Below, piece by piece: positions 18,301 to 27,398 of a DNA stretch of 64,000 nt; the first letter of the stretch is position 1; each line of letters starts with the position of its first letter. Both the position numbers and the translations under genes were made by a program. Under the pieces are notes generated by a model that ran no database searches, had not been told where the DNA came from, and was given only the letters and a program-made list of their open reading frames with translations. Origin of the DNA: Streptomyces odontomachi (GTDB lineage Bacteria; Actinomycetota; Actinomycetes; Streptomycetales; Streptomycetaceae). The DNA lies in assembly GCF_024435355.1 (NCBI RefSeq), contig NZ_JAMJWG010000004.1, positions 372,001 to 436,000 of the forward strand. Direction: 5' to 3'.

Positions 18301-19525
18301 TGAAGCCCTTGCGGGAGCGCAGGGTCAGCAGGGCGTCGAGAATCTCGTAGACCACCCGGTCGGTGACCTTGGCGGGCACCAGCCAGGGGAAGCGGGACGG
18401 GTCGAAGAGTGAGCCGCCGTACGGGGGGATCCACAGGCGGTCGTGGGTGCAGCCGCCGTGGATCGCGGCGAAGACAGCGAGGAGCCGGGGCCAGGTTGCG
18501 GACGTGCGGTCGCCCAGTTCGCCGCCGTGTAAGCGGCGGGCCGTGGCCAGTTCCTCGTGCAGGGGGCCTACCGCGTATGAGGCGTCGTACAGTTCGTCGC
18601 CCGCCGGCAGCAGCCGCTGTTCCTCGGCGTAGAGGAGAAAGACCAGGCGCATCATTACGGCGAGTGCACCCTCGTACACCTCCTTCGCGGCCACGCCGCG
18701 CAGCAGCGCCCCGTGTGTCTCACGGTCGAGCCGTGACACCTCGGCGACCAGCAGGGTCACCGCCTCGCGGACCTGGCGGCCGAGGGTGTCGGTGACCTCG
18801 GTCTGGGCTTCGGCGGTGCGGGCGAACAGGCCCGCGGTCGAGTCGGTCGGCTTGCCCGCGGCGTCCAGCGGCGGGCGGGCGGCCCGTCGGGCGGTGAGCA
18901 GGCTCGCGAAGGCGCGGGCGAGGAGCGGTTCCTCGAACCACAGGTCGGCGTCGAAGACGGCGACCGTCGTCGCCTCCTTGGGGCGGGCGTGCACGAGCGC
19001 CCACTCGCGACCGTTGGTGAGCAGGGCGAGCGGGACTTCGCGGGCCCGGCAGAGGTCGGCGGCGCGGTCGACAAGTCCGGGGTGGTCGCCGCTGGGGCGG
19101 GTGAGGGAGGCGTCCCACTCCTGGGTGCGGAAGAGCAGCACGCGGGGAGCCGGGCCCGACTCGCCGGGGCCGAGCAGCACCGCGTCGGGAGTGTTCGCAC
19201 CGGCACGCAACGACTCGGGCAGCTGAGCGCCACCGCGCAGTCCGGGAGAGCGCCATTCAAGCAGTTCGTCCAGGACGAGTTTGTCCCACGCGGGGCGCAG
19301 CAGGGCGGGATCCTGCTGGACCTCCGACCATGCCTGGCGCAGCCGGGTCCAAATGTCCTTCGGGATGGTGTCCAGGCCTTGGGGGAACGCACGGACCAGC
19401 TCCGGGAGGGAGACGAACGGGCCGTCGGGGCGCAGCAGACGCAGCCAGTCCTCGTGCTGCTGTGCAGGGGTGGGGACCGAACCCCTCGGTGGCAGCACCT
19501 TCTTCCTGGGGGCGGCGGGCGGCAT
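15320..19525 (-). CDS. drmMI: DISARM N6-adenine DNA methyltransferase DrmMI
   Basis: A 1401-aa Eco57I-like methylase that marks host DNA so that DISARM spares it. The SAM motif DPAMGSGAFLV is at about residue 601 and the catalytic NPPF at about 905. The roughly 550 residues before motif I are the large N-terminal region typical of this family; the C-terminal 480 residues should hold target recognition. That C-terminal part (about 15,320-16,780) has clearly lower GC and rare codons, including a TTA leucine at 16478-16480, unlike the rest of the gene. The start overlaps the drmD stop by one base (TGATG). Motifs are intact. Confidence 0.9.
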   Translation of the reverse strand: MPPAAPRKKVLPPRGSVPTPAQQHEDWLRLLRPDGPFVSLPELVRAFPQGLDTIPKDIWTRLRQAWSEVQQDPALLRPAWDKLVLDELLEWRSPGLRGGAQLPESLRAGANTPDAVLLGPGESGPAPRVLLFRTQEWDASLTRPSGDHPGLVDRAADLCRAREVPLALLTNGREWALVHARPKEATTVAVFDADLWFEEPLLARAFASLLTARRAARPPLDAAGKPTDSTAGLFARTAEAQTEVTDTLGRQVREAVTLLVAEVSRLDRETHGALLRGVAAKEVYEGALAVMMRLVFLLYAEEQRLLPAGDELYDASYAVGPLHEELATARRLHGGELGDRTSATWPRLLAVFAAIHGGCTHDRLWIPPYGGSLFDPSRFPWLVPAKVTDRVVYEILDALLTLRSRKGFKGEERLSYKGLDVEQMGHVYEGLLEYGCRWTGDEAYVGLSFGRDKKYEAVLPLARLEEWAAAGTLAEGVAAASGTKPATVTAALAKSGTVTAELETACGSDAALIERAVAFSGLYGIDLRGEPKVWPEGSVVVVRSSNRRDTGTHYTPKPLAEEIVEHTLAPLCYAPGPAEGAERGVWRAKSADELLKLRVLDPAMGSGAFLVSACRYLSERVVEAWLRHGLPPEIARDVDRDDHEQLRQVARRLVADQCLYGVDRDPMAVELAKLSLWLVTLSKGRPFSFLDHALRCGDSLVGVLDMEQVKAFHLDSGARQLSQDVSRALEVTESLLSEAAELRRKIEATAVTDIRVVREKARLLGDAEKLSGKLRLAADAVVGAALAAEGISDEEATEITGVENVGGARGRAAHAEAKEDAKSAAYRERLESVAGLVATAMGEGAGAEGAEVRAREIVDGWLKGPRAAAIRPLHWPLEFPEIMGVGGEGGVGSGARGGFDAVVGNPPFVGGRMLTGAVGTDYREYLVNRIGNGVRGGADLCAYFLLRNLTLVPGKRSGIIATNSIAQNQTREVGLDQATVSGWSIYRAIKSRPWPGTAAIEVSLIWLGPYVADETLILDGNPVPGITSGLDPASRVSGKPYPLLENEDKSFQGAIVLGKGFVLSPESAHALITQDARNREVLFPYMNGEDLNSRPDCSASRWVINFHDWSEEQARQYSVVYEILEREVRPVRQRRNADGSYVLRKPLPERWWQYADKRPMLTRQMADLEEVIAIARVSKAVMPVRISTSQVISEQVVVFPNDSTAELGLLSSNIHLAWVLKWGSTHEARIRYTPADVYENFPRPEETSSLAAAGEVLEGNQRTAMCTYGIGLTKLYNLVHDKSKTAVDIQAIRDAHVEIDRTVMEAYGWADIDLQHSFRKTRQGSRFTIAPNAQTEILDRLLELNHVRHKEEVEQGLYTEEAKRRRAAARKARARAAAHNSQRTQERFDDGGLFPKPDTLF

Positions 19526-22500
19526 CAGGGGTTCTCCTGGCGGGTGGTTGTCGAGAGGGAACGGGGAACGAGGAAGGTGACGGAGACCGGGAACCAGCGG
19601 GGCACGGGATCAGCCCAGCGGCGGCGCAGTGCGGCCGTCTCCGCGTCGATCACCTTCGGCAGCCGCCGCCACCGCTCCTGGAGCGCTTCGCGGTCGGCGC
19701 GGAGCTGGCGGCGTTCGTCGTCGATGTCGAACAGCGACTCCTGTTGCCAGTGCCCGGTGTCGTCCAGTCGGGCCCGGATCGAGCGGCCCAGTTCCTCCAG
19801 GACCGCGCGCATGCCGGCCACCTCCTCCTCGCAGCGGTGGGCGAGCAGGGTGTTGAGCGTGCGGAAACGCCGGTTGGCCTGGGTGTTCAGGGCGCGGGCA
19901 AGGCGACCGTCCAGGTCCGGCCACAGGGTGGACAACGCCGCGAGGACGTTGTCTTCCGGTAAGTCGTCCGTCGCGGCGGCGAGCCAGCCCTCGACATCCT
20001 CCTTCTTGGCCACGGCGAGTTTCCCCGCCTCGACAAGGCCGCCCGCAGTGATCACCTCCTCGTGGAGCCGGGCTCCGCCGCTGCCCGTGATGACTACGCG
20101 GCCGTGCGCGACCACCGCCGGCTGTCGCAGGGCCCCGTCGGGCACCAGGCGGGCGGTCACCCGGGACAACTTCGACTGGTCACCGCCGACCGACCACAGC
20201 TCGGCCCGCAGCAGTCGTAAGCACATCTGCACCAGACGGTGGCCCAGGTGCAGATGCATCACGTCCGTGCGGCCCCGGGCCTCGGCCTCGTCGAAGACGA
20301 CCGGGCGGTCCCGGCCGGTGAGCGGATGGCGCAGTCCGTCGTTGCGGGCCCGTGCCCAGGCGCCCGGCAGCTCGGGCAGCCGGAAGCATCGGGCGTCCCT
20401 GCCCGGTTGGGGATCGGCGGCCTCGGTGAGGTCCTTGCGGTGCGCCAACTGGAGCCCGGTGCGTACCACCCGTTCGATCGTTGCGGGGCTCAGATGCAGC
20501 TCCTGGCGGCTGACCGTCAGGGCGTTGACCAGGCGCTCCAGTTCCTTGGCCAGGTCGCGCTCAACTTTCAGCACGGCCCTGCCGGACCGCTTGGTTATCT
20601 CGGCGTCGGCCGTGGTCCAGCTGGAGCGACGGCCCAGCATCTTCTGTTCGACCTGAGCGGCGATGACCTCGCCCGCGCTGCCCAGGTCCTCCCGGATGCG
20701 CTCGGTCTTGCGGGCCGCCACCGCCAGGAAGTGCAGCTCGTCTTCCAGTGCCCCGTCCTCGTAACCGGACTCGGTCTGGTGGTCGTGCGTGGCGTCGAAG
20801 CCCTGCCAGCCCGCGGGGACGAAATGGTAGACATCGACCTGGTCGGCCCGCTGGCCGTGCCGGTCGACGCGGCCGTTGCGCTGCTCCAGGCGGTTGGGGT
20901 TCCAGGGGATCTCCCAGTGGAGGACGCGATGGCAGTGGGCCTGAAGGTTGATGCCCTCGCTGGCCGCGTCCGTGCCGAGCAGGATGCGCACGGGAGACAG
21001 CTCAGGGCTCTCCTGGAACACAGTCTTGACGTGCTCGCGCTCCTTGGGGTCCTGGCCGCCGTACAGCAAGGCGATGCGGTCCTTCGGGTACCCGGCGGCG
21101 AGCAGCTGCTCGTACAGCCAGCGCTGCGTGTCGCGGTACTCCGTGAAGACGATGACGCGCTGGTCCTGCCAGTCACCGAGCGGGCCGTCCGGGCACGTGA
21201 TGTGGTCCAACCAGTCTTGGAAGCGCCCGAACTTGGCGTCGGGCCGCCTCCCGGCCTCCACCGCCCAGCGGTCCAGCTCCGTCAGGAGGGTTCGCTCGCG
21301 CTCCGACAACGGGTGCATCGCCTGACGGGCGGCGGTGAACGCACGGCCGGCCGCCTGGGCCTGTTCCTGCTCGTCGTCCTCTTCTGCCTCCTCGACCCCG
21401 TCGATCAGTGGTTGGAGTACACGGACGGTGGGTGCCGGCTCGTCATCGTCTGTGACCTGCCGCGACGTCATCGTGTCGAGATGCGTGTTGATGGTCTCCG
21501 CGAATGCCTTGGGCGACGACAGGAACCGCTTCTTCAGCAGTGTCGTGACGAAGTCGGCCGCCGTACGACCGGCCTTACCGCCGCCGAGGCCCTCCCGGCG
21601 GGATCGCGCATACTCCGCGAGCTTCGCGTACGCCTCTCGCGCCTCCTCGCTGTACCGCACTTCCAAGGCGTGCGGAACGCGGCGCGGGAAGCGTGGTTTG
21701 CCGTTCCACAGGGGCGGCAGTTCCGACTTCAGGCGGCGCACCATCACTCGGCGTAGCTGCTCCTCGGACGGCTTGACGCCGCGTGCGAAGCGGTGGTCGT
21801 CGAGCAATTCCAGGAGGGCGGTAAAGGACTCCAGATAGCCGTTGTGCGGAGTCGCGGAGAGGAACAGCCGGTGCTCGCAGTGCGGGGCGAGCACCTTCAC
21901 GGCGCGGGTGCGCTGAGAATCCACCGCGTATTTCCCGGTTCCCGATGGCGCGCAGGTGTGGACCTCGTCCACCACCAACAGATCGAAGGCACGTGGATAC
22001 TCCGGAACTTGAGGGAGGATCTCGCGCAGCATCCGTAAGGGACGCTCCCGCTTCAGCCAGTCGATCGAGACGATCAGGCGCGGATGGTGCGTCCACGGAT
22101 TCGCGTAGAGGCCGGCCGAGCGGCGTAACTCGCGCAGCAGCCTGGTGTCGACGATACGAAAGTCCAGGCCGAACTTGTCCCGCATCTCGTCCCGCCACTG
22201 AAGGGTCAGCCCGGCGGGGCACACGATCAGCGTGGAGCGAGCGCGGTGCCGCAGCATCAGTTCCTGCATGACCAGGCCCGCCTCGACGGTCTTCCCCAGC
22301 CCCACATCGTCGCTGATCAACAGGTTGGTACGCGGCATCGACAGAGCGCGCACCACCGGGTCAAGCTGATAGTCCTGGATCTCCACACCGGAGCGGAACG
22401 GGGCTTGAAGTGCGGTCTTGTCCGCCGAGGCAACGGCCCCCCAGCGCACCGCGTCCAGAAAGGCATCAAGTCGGTCAGGATCGTCGAAGCCGTTCTCAGG

Positions 22501-22770
22501 TGAGGGCAAGGCGTGGCCGTCGTATACCTCCGTGCCTGGCTCCAGCTCCCACACGACCCGTAACTCCTCGTCGAGCCCGTCATCCTCCAGCGAGACGAGT
22601 CGTAGCAGGTGGGTGGGGCGTGCGTCGGCAGAGCGGGCGGGATCATCGGAGGTGATTGCCGAGCGGGTCACCTCGGTGACCACCCAGGGGCGGTTCCGCA
22701 CGGTGACCTGCTGGCCGGGGGCGGGGACGGCGCACGTCGTACTCAAATCGGTATCTGTTACTGCGTTCAC
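19525..22770 (-). CDS. drmD: DISARM SNF2-type helicase DrmD
   Basis: A 1081-aa SNF2-family ATPase. Motif I reads [11 protein letters not shown] (154-164), motif II DEVH (268), motif III SATPHNG (305), then the C-terminal lobe [25 protein letters not shown] (599) and the arginine-finger region [15 protein letters not shown]. DrmD with DrmMI defines class 1 DISARM. It opens the operon, with a 381-base divergent region shared with crcB, and is coupled to drmMI by a one-base overlap. Motif II DEVH and the acidic DD before GLGKT are small variants. Complete in length. Confidence 0.9.
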   Translation of the reverse strand: MNAVTDTDLSTTCAVPAPGQQVTVRNRPWVVTEVTRSAITSDDPARSADARPTHLLRLVSLEDDGLDEELRVVWELEPGTEVYDGHALPSPENGFDDPDRLDAFLDAVRWGAVASADKTALQAPFRSGVEIQDYQLDPVVRALSMPRTNLLISDDVGLGKTVEAGLVMQELMLRHRARSTLIVCPAGLTLQWRDEMRDKFGLDFRIVDTRLLRELRRSAGLYANPWTHHPRLIVSIDWLKRERPLRMLREILPQVPEYPRAFDLLVVDEVHTCAPSGTGKYAVDSQRTRAVKVLAPHCEHRLFLSATPHNGYLESFTALLELLDDHRFARGVKPSEEQLRRVMVRRLKSELPPLWNGKPRFPRRVPHALEVRYSEEAREAYAKLAEYARSRREGLGGGKAGRTAADFVTTLLKKRFLSSPKAFAETINTHLDTMTSRQVTDDDEPAPTVRVLQPLIDGVEEAEEDDEQEQAQAAGRAFTAARQAMHPLSERERTLLTELDRWAVEAGRRPDAKFGRFQDWLDHITCPDGPLGDWQDQRVIVFTEYRDTQRWLYEQLLAAGYPKDRIALLYGGQDPKEREHVKTVFQESPELSPVRILLGTDAASEGINLQAHCHRVLHWEIPWNPNRLEQRNGRVDRHGQRADQVDVYHFVPAGWQGFDATHDHQTESGYEDGALEDELHFLAVAARKTERIREDLGSAGEVIAAQVEQKMLGRRSSWTTADAEITKRSGRAVLKVERDLAKELERLVNALTVSRQELHLSPATIERVVRTGLQLAHRKDLTEAADPQPGRDARCFRLPELPGAWARARNDGLRHPLTGRDRPVVFDEAEARGRTDVMHLHLGHRLVQMCLRLLRAELWSVGGDQSKLSRVTARLVPDGALRQPAVVAHGRVVITGSGGARLHEEVITAGGLVEAGKLAVAKKEDVEGWLAAATDDLPEDNVLAALSTLWPDLDGRLARALNTQANRRFRTLNTLLAHRCEEEVAGMRAVLEELGRSIRARLDDTGHWQQESLFDIDDERRQLRADREALQERWRRLPKVIDAETAALRRRWADPVPRWFPVSVTFLVPRSLSTTTRQENP

Positions 22771-22988
22771 TTACGTCCCGCCCCGTGTCCGGCTCATGTT
22801 GTTGCACAGCTACTACCCCGGAACCTTAGAACCTGCCCGCCCTGCACGTACGTGCGCAGCACTGACAAATCCACTGCAGTGAAGGCCCTTGGTTTCTCTA
22901 GACCGGATAGTCGTGGGTCTCAGAGGACGCCGGACGCCACATGTCGGCCGCACCGCAGCGTGGACCACCTCCCTCGCCAAACTCGCGA

Positions 22989-23048
22989 CCCCACCCGCTA
23001 CCCTGGCCGTACAGCCACCCCCACCCGGGCGGCTGTACGGCGGTGGGG
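22989..23048 (+). promoter_or_regulatory. Pseudoknot-capable structure in the crcB leader
   Basis: An 11-bp perfect stem (GCCGTACAGCC at 23006-23016 with 23031-23041) has in its loop CCCCACC (23019-23025). This is complementary to GGTGGGG (23042-23048) directly after the stem, the layout of an H-type pseudoknot. The same CCCCACC also occurs 5' of the stem (22989-22995), so GGTGGGG has two mutually exclusive partners. Such switching is typical of riboswitches. The conserved sequence of the known fluoride riboswitch was not found here. Confidence 0.45.
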
Positions 23049-23085
23049 CCCGCCGTACCCAACCGTGGCCGTACCGGTCGCCAAC

Positions 23086-23145
23086 GGTCCCTACCTGACA
23101 CTCCCGCGTGCCCGCACGCGGGTCCGAGACGATCAGGTAGGAGCC
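23086..23145 (+). promoter_or_regulatory. Nested hairpin sequestering the crcB ribosome binding site
   Basis: CTACCTGA (23091-23098) pairs with TCAGGTAG (23133-23140), and the pairing can extend to 13 positions with two flaws. Inside it, CCCGCGTG (23103-23110) pairs perfectly with CACGCGGG (23115-23122) around a 4-base loop. The 3' arm of the outer stem overlaps the likely Shine-Dalgarno AGGTAGGAG (23135-23143) of crcB, so folding would block translation. A cis-acting RNA switch controlling fluoride export is the natural inference. Confidence 0.5.
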
Positions 23146-23151
23146 CGGCAC

Positions 23152-23739
23152 GTGCACCCCGACCACCCCGGCCACCCCGCGCGCCACACGCACCCCTCAC
23201 ACCCCGAAGCCGCCGCACCGGCCGGCGCCAGCGCCACCGGCTGGCAGGCCGAGCCCCTCGATCCGGACATCGCGGTCGACCCGTGGCCGCCCCGGACGTC
23301 ATCCAGCGCGAACCGTCGTCAGGGCGAGATCCTCGCCGTGGTCGCGGCCGGCGGTGCGATCGGCGCCTGTGCCCGCTACGGCGCCACCCTGCTGTGGCCG
23401 ACCGTGCCGGGCGCCTTCCCCTGGACCACGTTCTGGATCAACGTCACCGGTAGCGCCGCCATGGGCCTGCTGATGGTCCTGATCACCGAGCGGAGGACCG
23501 CCCACCCGTTGGTGCGGCCCTTCCTCGGAACCGGCGTGCTCGGCGGCTACACCACGTTCTCCACGTACGCCGTCGACGCCCGTGACCTCATCGACGGCCG
23601 TCACGCCGGCACCGCCCTGCTCTACCTGACCGGCACGCTGGCCGCCGCGCTGCTCGCGCTGTGGGCCGCGGCCACGCTGACCCGACTGCTCGCCCTGCCC
23701 CGCACCGCCGAGACGGGAGAGACGGGAGAGACGGCGTGA
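23152..23739 (+). CDS. crcB: Fluoride exporter subunit CrcB (first of pair)
   Basis: A 195-aa Fluc-type membrane protein; two such subunits form a dual-topology channel that exports fluoride. The CrcB core starts at [18 protein letters not shown], continues with [16 protein letters not shown] and has the signature [15 protein letters not shown], with four membrane segments. The GTG start at 23152 has AGGTAGGAG ahead of it. It gives an unusual hydrophilic N-terminus of about 60 residues, His/Pro-rich in the first 20 ([18 protein letters not shown]). The C-terminal codons contain a short tandem repeat (GETGETGET). The stop overlaps the next crcB by GTGA. A later start cannot be excluded. Confidence 0.87.
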   Translation: MHPDHPGHPARHTHPSHPEAAAPAGASATGWQAEPLDPDIAVDPWPPRTSSSANRRQGEILAVVAAGGAIGACARYGATLLWPTVPGAFPWTTFWINVTGSAAMGLLMVLITERRTAHPLVRPFLGTGVLGGYTTFSTYAVDARDLIDGRHAGTALLYLTGTLAAALLALWAAATLTRLLALPRTAETGETGETA

Positions 23740-24110
23740 ACTGGCTCATGGTCATCGTCGGCGCGATCGTCGGCGCCCCGTTGCGTTACCTCACCGACCG
23801 CGCCGTCCAGGCCCGGCACGACACCGCCCTGCCCTGGGGCACGTTCACGGTGAACGTCGCCGCCTGCACCGGCCTCGGCCTGCTCACCGGCACCGCGACC
23901 GCCACGACCGTGCCGTCGGCCGCCCAGCACCTGATCGGCGCCGGACTGTGCGCCGCGCTCAGCACGTACTCGACCTTCTCCTTCGAGACGGTCCGCCTGG
24001 CGGAGACGGGCGCGCGACTCTTCGCCGCCGCCAACGCGCTCGTCAGTGTCGTCGCCGGGCTGGCCGCCGCGTACCTGGGCGGCGCGCTCGCCGACGTCTG
24101 GCTGGGTTGA
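23736..24110 (+). CDS. crcB: Fluoride exporter subunit CrcB (second of pair)
   Basis: A 124-aa Fluc-family protein of standard length: four hydrophobic segments, [25 protein letters not shown] and the hallmark [14 protein letters not shown]. The GTG start overlaps the upstream crcB stop (GTGA), so the two subunits are made together and likely form a heterodimeric channel, as is usual in Gram-positives. Downstream is a 138-base gap with a weak 6-bp hairpin (CCCGCC/GGCGGG) before the acyltransferase. Confidence 0.9.
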   Translation: MNWLMVIVGAIVGAPLRYLTDRAVQARHDTALPWGTFTVNVAACTGLGLLTGTATATTVPSAAQHLIGAGLCAALSTYSTFSFETVRLAETGARLFAAANALVSVVAGLAAAYLGGALADVWLG

Positions 24111-24248
24111 CGGGGACCAAGACAGGGACTGCGACGGGGACCAAGTCGCCGCGCATAGTCCGCCTCGACCAGGACACCTGTACACAAGGCCCGTCCGAGG
24201 CCGTGCGCGAGACGAACCCGCCAACCGGCGGGACCACACGGAGGGATG

Positions 24249-25478
24249 GTGAGTCACACGTCGCCGCCGCACCCCAGTCAACACACCCTCGCCCCGTCCC
24301 GAGAGACGGGCGCTGACCGTCCAGAAGGCACCACGAGGCCAGCGGCCGATGACCACGCGAGACCGTCAGCCGGCGATCACGCGCGAACGTCGACCGACGA
24401 CCGCGCGAGACCCCCGAAGCAACGCGACCCGTTCTTCGACAACGCCAAGTACCTGGCCATCGTGCTGGTCGCGATGGGCCACGCCTGGGAGCCGTTGCGC
24501 GACGGCAACCGGGTGGTCACCGCGCTGTACATGACGGTGTACGCCTTCCACATGCCGGCCTTCACCATCGTCTCCGGCTATATGTCCCGCACCTTCACGG
24601 GGCGCCCCGCACAGCTCAGGAGGCTGGTCACCGGCGTCGCCGTGCCGTACGTGGTCTTCGAGGTGGCCTACTCCCTCTTCGACCGGTGGACGGGGCATGA
24701 CCCGGATCATCCGCTCAGCCTGCTGGATCCCTGGTTCCTCACGTGGTTCCTGTCGGCGCTGTTCGTCTGGCGGCTGACCACCCCGTTGTGGAAGACGTTG
24801 CGCCATCCGCTGGTCGTCGCGCTGCTCATCGCGATGCTCGCCACCACGTCGCCGTCCATCGGCAACGCACTGGACCTTCAGCGCGTCCTTCAGTTCCTGC
24901 CGTACTTCGTCCTCGGGCTGTGCCTGAGGCCGGAGCACTTCCGCCTGGTGCGCCGCCGCAGCGCGCGCATCCTCGCCGTGCCGGTCTTCGCGTGCGCGCT
25001 GGCCATGGCGTACTGGGCGGTGCCGCGGATGAACGACGCCTGGTTCTTCCACCGTGACAGCGCCCCGGAGCTGGCCGCGCCGGCGTGGAGCGGGCCCATC
25101 ATGACGCTGGCGCTGTTCGGTTCCTCGATGGTGCTGGTGGGTTGCTTCCTCGCCTGGGTCCCCGGCCGCCTGACGTGGTTCACCGCCCTGGGTTCGGGCA
25201 CGCTCTACGGCTATCTGCTGCACGGCTTCGTCCTGAAGAGCGCGGAGTTCTGGAACTGGTACGACCGTCCCTGGATCCACCGCCCGCTCGGCGAGGTCGC
25301 GATCACGTTCGCCGCCGTCGCGCTCGTCACCGTGCTGTGTACGCGCCCGGTGCGCCGCGTCTTCCGTTGCGTGATGGAGCCGGAGGCGCGCTGGGCGTTC
25401 GGTCGGGACCCGGCCGAGCCGGCCCGCGCCCGCACCCAGGAGTCCGGGCGCCGGCGCGAGCCGTCGTGGAGCAGGTAG
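24249..25478 (+). CDS. Membrane acyltransferase (acyltransferase-3 / fucose 4-O-acetylase-like)
   Basis: A 409-aa integral membrane acyltransferase. The family signature FFDNAKYLAIVLVAMGHAWEP begins at about residue 60, and about ten hydrophobic segments follow. Such enzymes O-acetylate surface sugars or small molecules. The first 60 residues are a hydrophilic, charged extension with a degenerate repeat (DDHARPSA, GDHARTST, DDRARPPK). The GTG at 24249 is preferred to the ATG at 24246, because GGAGGG directly abuts the ATG and leaves no spacing. It lies downstream of crcB but is probably unrelated to fluoride. Confidence 0.82.
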   Translation: MSHTSPPHPSQHTLAPSRETGADRPEGTTRPAADDHARPSAGDHARTSTDDRARPPKQRDPFFDNAKYLAIVLVAMGHAWEPLRDGNRVVTALYMTVYAFHMPAFTIVSGYMSRTFTGRPAQLRRLVTGVAVPYVVFEVAYSLFDRWTGHDPDHPLSLLDPWFLTWFLSALFVWRLTTPLWKTLRHPLVVALLIAMLATTSPSIGNALDLQRVLQFLPYFVLGLCLRPEHFRLVRRRSARILAVPVFACALAMAYWAVPRMNDAWFFHRDSAPELAAPAWSGPIMTLALFGSSMVLVGCFLAWVPGRLTWFTALGSGTLYGYLLHGFVLKSAEFWNWYDRPWIHRPLGEVAITFAAVALVTVLCTRPVRRVFRCVMEPEARWAFGRDPAEPARARTQESGRRREPSWSR

Positions 25479-25490
25479 CGCGGTGCCGGG

Positions 25491-27398
25491 TCAGCCGGTG
25501 TGACCCTCGTGGCCGCCGTGTGCCGCGCCGTGGTCGAACTTCATCGCCTCCTCGGGCATGACGACGAAGGGGCGCATCATGCCCATGTCTTCGTGTTCGA
25601 GGAGGTGGCAGTGGTACATGAACCGGCCATACGCGCCGTCGAACCGCCCCAGGACGCGCAGGATCTGTCCGCCCGGCACCCGGAAGACGTCCTTGTAGCC
25701 CAACTCGTTGGGCGCCAGCGGGATCTGGGTCGACGGGTCGAACGCGATCGGCGCACGCGTGCCGCCCACCGCGGGGTCGAAGCCCGAGACGTTGTAGGGG
25801 TCGCGGCCCAGCAGCTGGAAGTCGGCCAGGTGGATGTGCATCGGGTGGATGATCTGCGCGAGGTTGAGGAAGCTCCACTGCTCGTAGCTGCCCTCGGCGA
25901 TCGTGAAGCCCAGGCCGTCGTTGAAGGTCCGGGAGATGCGCTGGTAGGTCTTGGTCGTGCCGTCCGCTCCGGTGAGCTGGATGATGCCGTCGGCCGGGAG
26001 CTGTAGACCACTGGGGTCCTCGACCTCGGTCATCTCCCAGATCTCCGGGTGCCCGCCGGCCCCCTTGGTGGGGGGCGGGGTGAGCACGACGAGGCGGTGG
26101 CCGTGCGGGATGTCGTGCGTGTAGCGGCGGAAGGAGCCGGAGAGCATCTCGGGCAGTTCGAAGGTGTCCTTCTCCCCGCTCGACTGCACCCGGAACTCCA
26201 TGACCGCCGGGTAGCGCACGTCCCCCGCCGGATCGGGCACGCCCGGGGCCTGGTTGCGGCCCTTGTTGACCAGACGGACCTTCTTGCCGGCCAGGTGCCG
26301 GAAGTCGACGAGCAGGTCGAAGCGCTCGGCCGGCGCCACGGTCAGCGTCGGCAGGGCGTCGTCGAAGTCGACCGGGACGGGTCGGGGCAGCAGCCCGCCG
26401 TCGCTGCCGATCTGGTGGATGACGCCGGGGACGGGTTTGTTGTGCTCGTCGACGAGGACGAGGTCGTAGATGCGTGCGTTGGAGGCGTTGAGGAGACGGA
26501 AGCGGTACCAGGCGTCGGCCACGTCGGCGTGGGGCCAGATGCGGCCGTTGACGGTGGTGTACGGGCCTGAGAACGGGATGGTGACCGGCTTGCCGGTCTC
26601 CGCGTTCTTCGGGTCGACGATCACCGTCTTGTGCAGCAGCCGGCCGTTGAGCCGCCCGTCCTCGTCGGTGTCCAGGTTGCGGTCGGCGAGGAGCAGCGGG
26701 ATCTCCCGCTCCCCGGTCGGGAGGTTGAGGGCGTCCTCCTCGTCGTCGCGGACGAGGTAGGTGCCGTACAGGCCGGTGTGCACGTTCCACCGGGTGATGT
26801 TCATGGCGTGGTCGTGGTACCACCACTGCACTGCCTGGTGGTCGTTCGGGTACTCGGAGAGCTGGGCGTCGCCGTAGCCGACGGCGTTGTCGGCCCAGCC
26901 GTCGTTGCCTCCGCCCGTCTGTGCTCCGTGCAGGTGGGTCACCGTCCAGGCGGGCAGGGCGGCGACGTCCTTGCTGGGCTCGACGCCTTCGCGCCCTGGC
27001 TCGGTGGTGGCGGGCGGGGTGCCCGTTGCCCGGACGGGGACCTCCACCGACGTGACCGGGTACTCGCTGCCCTTGGGGATCCGGTTGGTCCAGGCGATGC
27101 GGACGCGCTGGCCGCGGCGCACCTCGATGGTCGGACCCGGCACGTGCCCGTCGTAGCCCCACATCAGGGTGGGCGGAAGCTGCGGGTGCAGGCGGACCCA
27201 GGTCGGGCGTACGGCGATCTCCGTCTCGTGGAGGACGTCGTCGGAGCCGGGCCGCAGGACGGGCGGGACGGGGAGCTGCGCCACGTACGGGACGAGTTTC
27301 TCCGGAGTCGGCGCCGCTTCTGCGGTGGCGTTCGCCGGGTCGTTCGCCGTGGCGTTCGCCGTGTCGTTCTCGATCGTTCTCTCGATGATCTCGGTCAA
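25491..27398 (-). CDS. Multicopper oxidase (phenoxazinone synthase/laccase-like)
   Basis: A 635-aa three-cupredoxin oxidase. Copper-ligand motifs are all visible: HLHG in the first domain, [10 protein letters not shown], then [13 protein letters not shown] and [16 protein letters not shown] at the C-terminus. The overall layout is close to Streptomyces phenoxazinone synthase-type oxidases, which couple o-aminophenols or oxidise phenols and metals. The C-terminal tail is His-rich ([13 protein letters not shown]). No signal peptide is apparent. The TTG start at 27398 is chosen because AGGGGG precedes it at 7 bases; an in-frame ATG at 27452 lacks a ribosome site. The N-terminus has an Asn/Ala-rich repetitive stretch. 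Confidence 0.9.
   Translation of the reverse strand: MTEIIERTIENDTANATANDPANATAEAAPTPEKLVPYVAQLPVPPVLRPGSDDVLHETEIAVRPTWVRLHPQLPPTLMWGYDGHVPGPTIEVRRGQRVRIAWTNRIPKGSEYPVTSVEVPVRATGTPPATTEPGREGVEPSKDVAALPAWTVTHLHGAQTGGGNDGWADNAVGYGDAQLSEYPNDHQAVQWWYHDHAMNITRWNVHTGLYGTYLVRDDEEDALNLPTGEREIPLLLADRNLDTDEDGRLNGRLLHKTVIVDPKNAETGKPVTIPFSGPYTTVNGRIWPHADVADAWYRFRLLNASNARIYDLVLVDEHNKPVPGVIHQIGSDGGLLPRPVPVDFDDALPTLTVAPAERFDLLVDFRHLAGKKVRLVNKGRNQAPGVPDPAGDVRYPAVMEFRVQSSGEKDTFELPEMLSGSFRRYTHDIPHGHRLVVLTPPPTKGAGGHPEIWEMTEVEDPSGLQLPADGIIQLTGADGTTKTYQRISRTFNDGLGFTIAEGSYEQWSFLNLAQIIHPMHIHLADFQLLGRDPYNVSGFDPAVGGTRAPIAFDPSTQIPLAPNELGYKDVFRVPGGQILRVLGRFDGAYGRFMYHCHLLEHEDMGMMRPFVVMPEEAMKFDHGAAHGGHEGHTG

Larger units (their letters stand above)
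22771..23151. other. Divergent intergenic region, drmD / crcB
   Basis: No protein-coding gene is supported in these 381 bases. The drmD-proximal half should carry the promoter of the drmD-drmMI operon; no clear -10/-35 could be picked. The crcB-proximal half is dominated by two structured elements (22989-23048 and 23086-23145), annotated separately. Confidence 0.6.

Noticed and set aside
3253..22770. BREX/Pgl or Druantia assignment
   Set aside because: No pglZ, brxC or brxL and no DruE-type fusion; DrmA, DrmB, DrmMI and DrmD features fit DISARM better.
22609..23151. Upstream extension of the crcB reading frame
   Set aside because: Open only by chance; no ribosome site, Arg/Pro/Thr-rich nonsense sequence, and it would cover the structured leader and the drmD start.
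23041..23151. Canonical fluoride (crcB-motif) riboswitch
   Set aside because: The conserved bases of that class, including the UGAUG-type segment, could not be found; reported instead as an unclassified structured leader.
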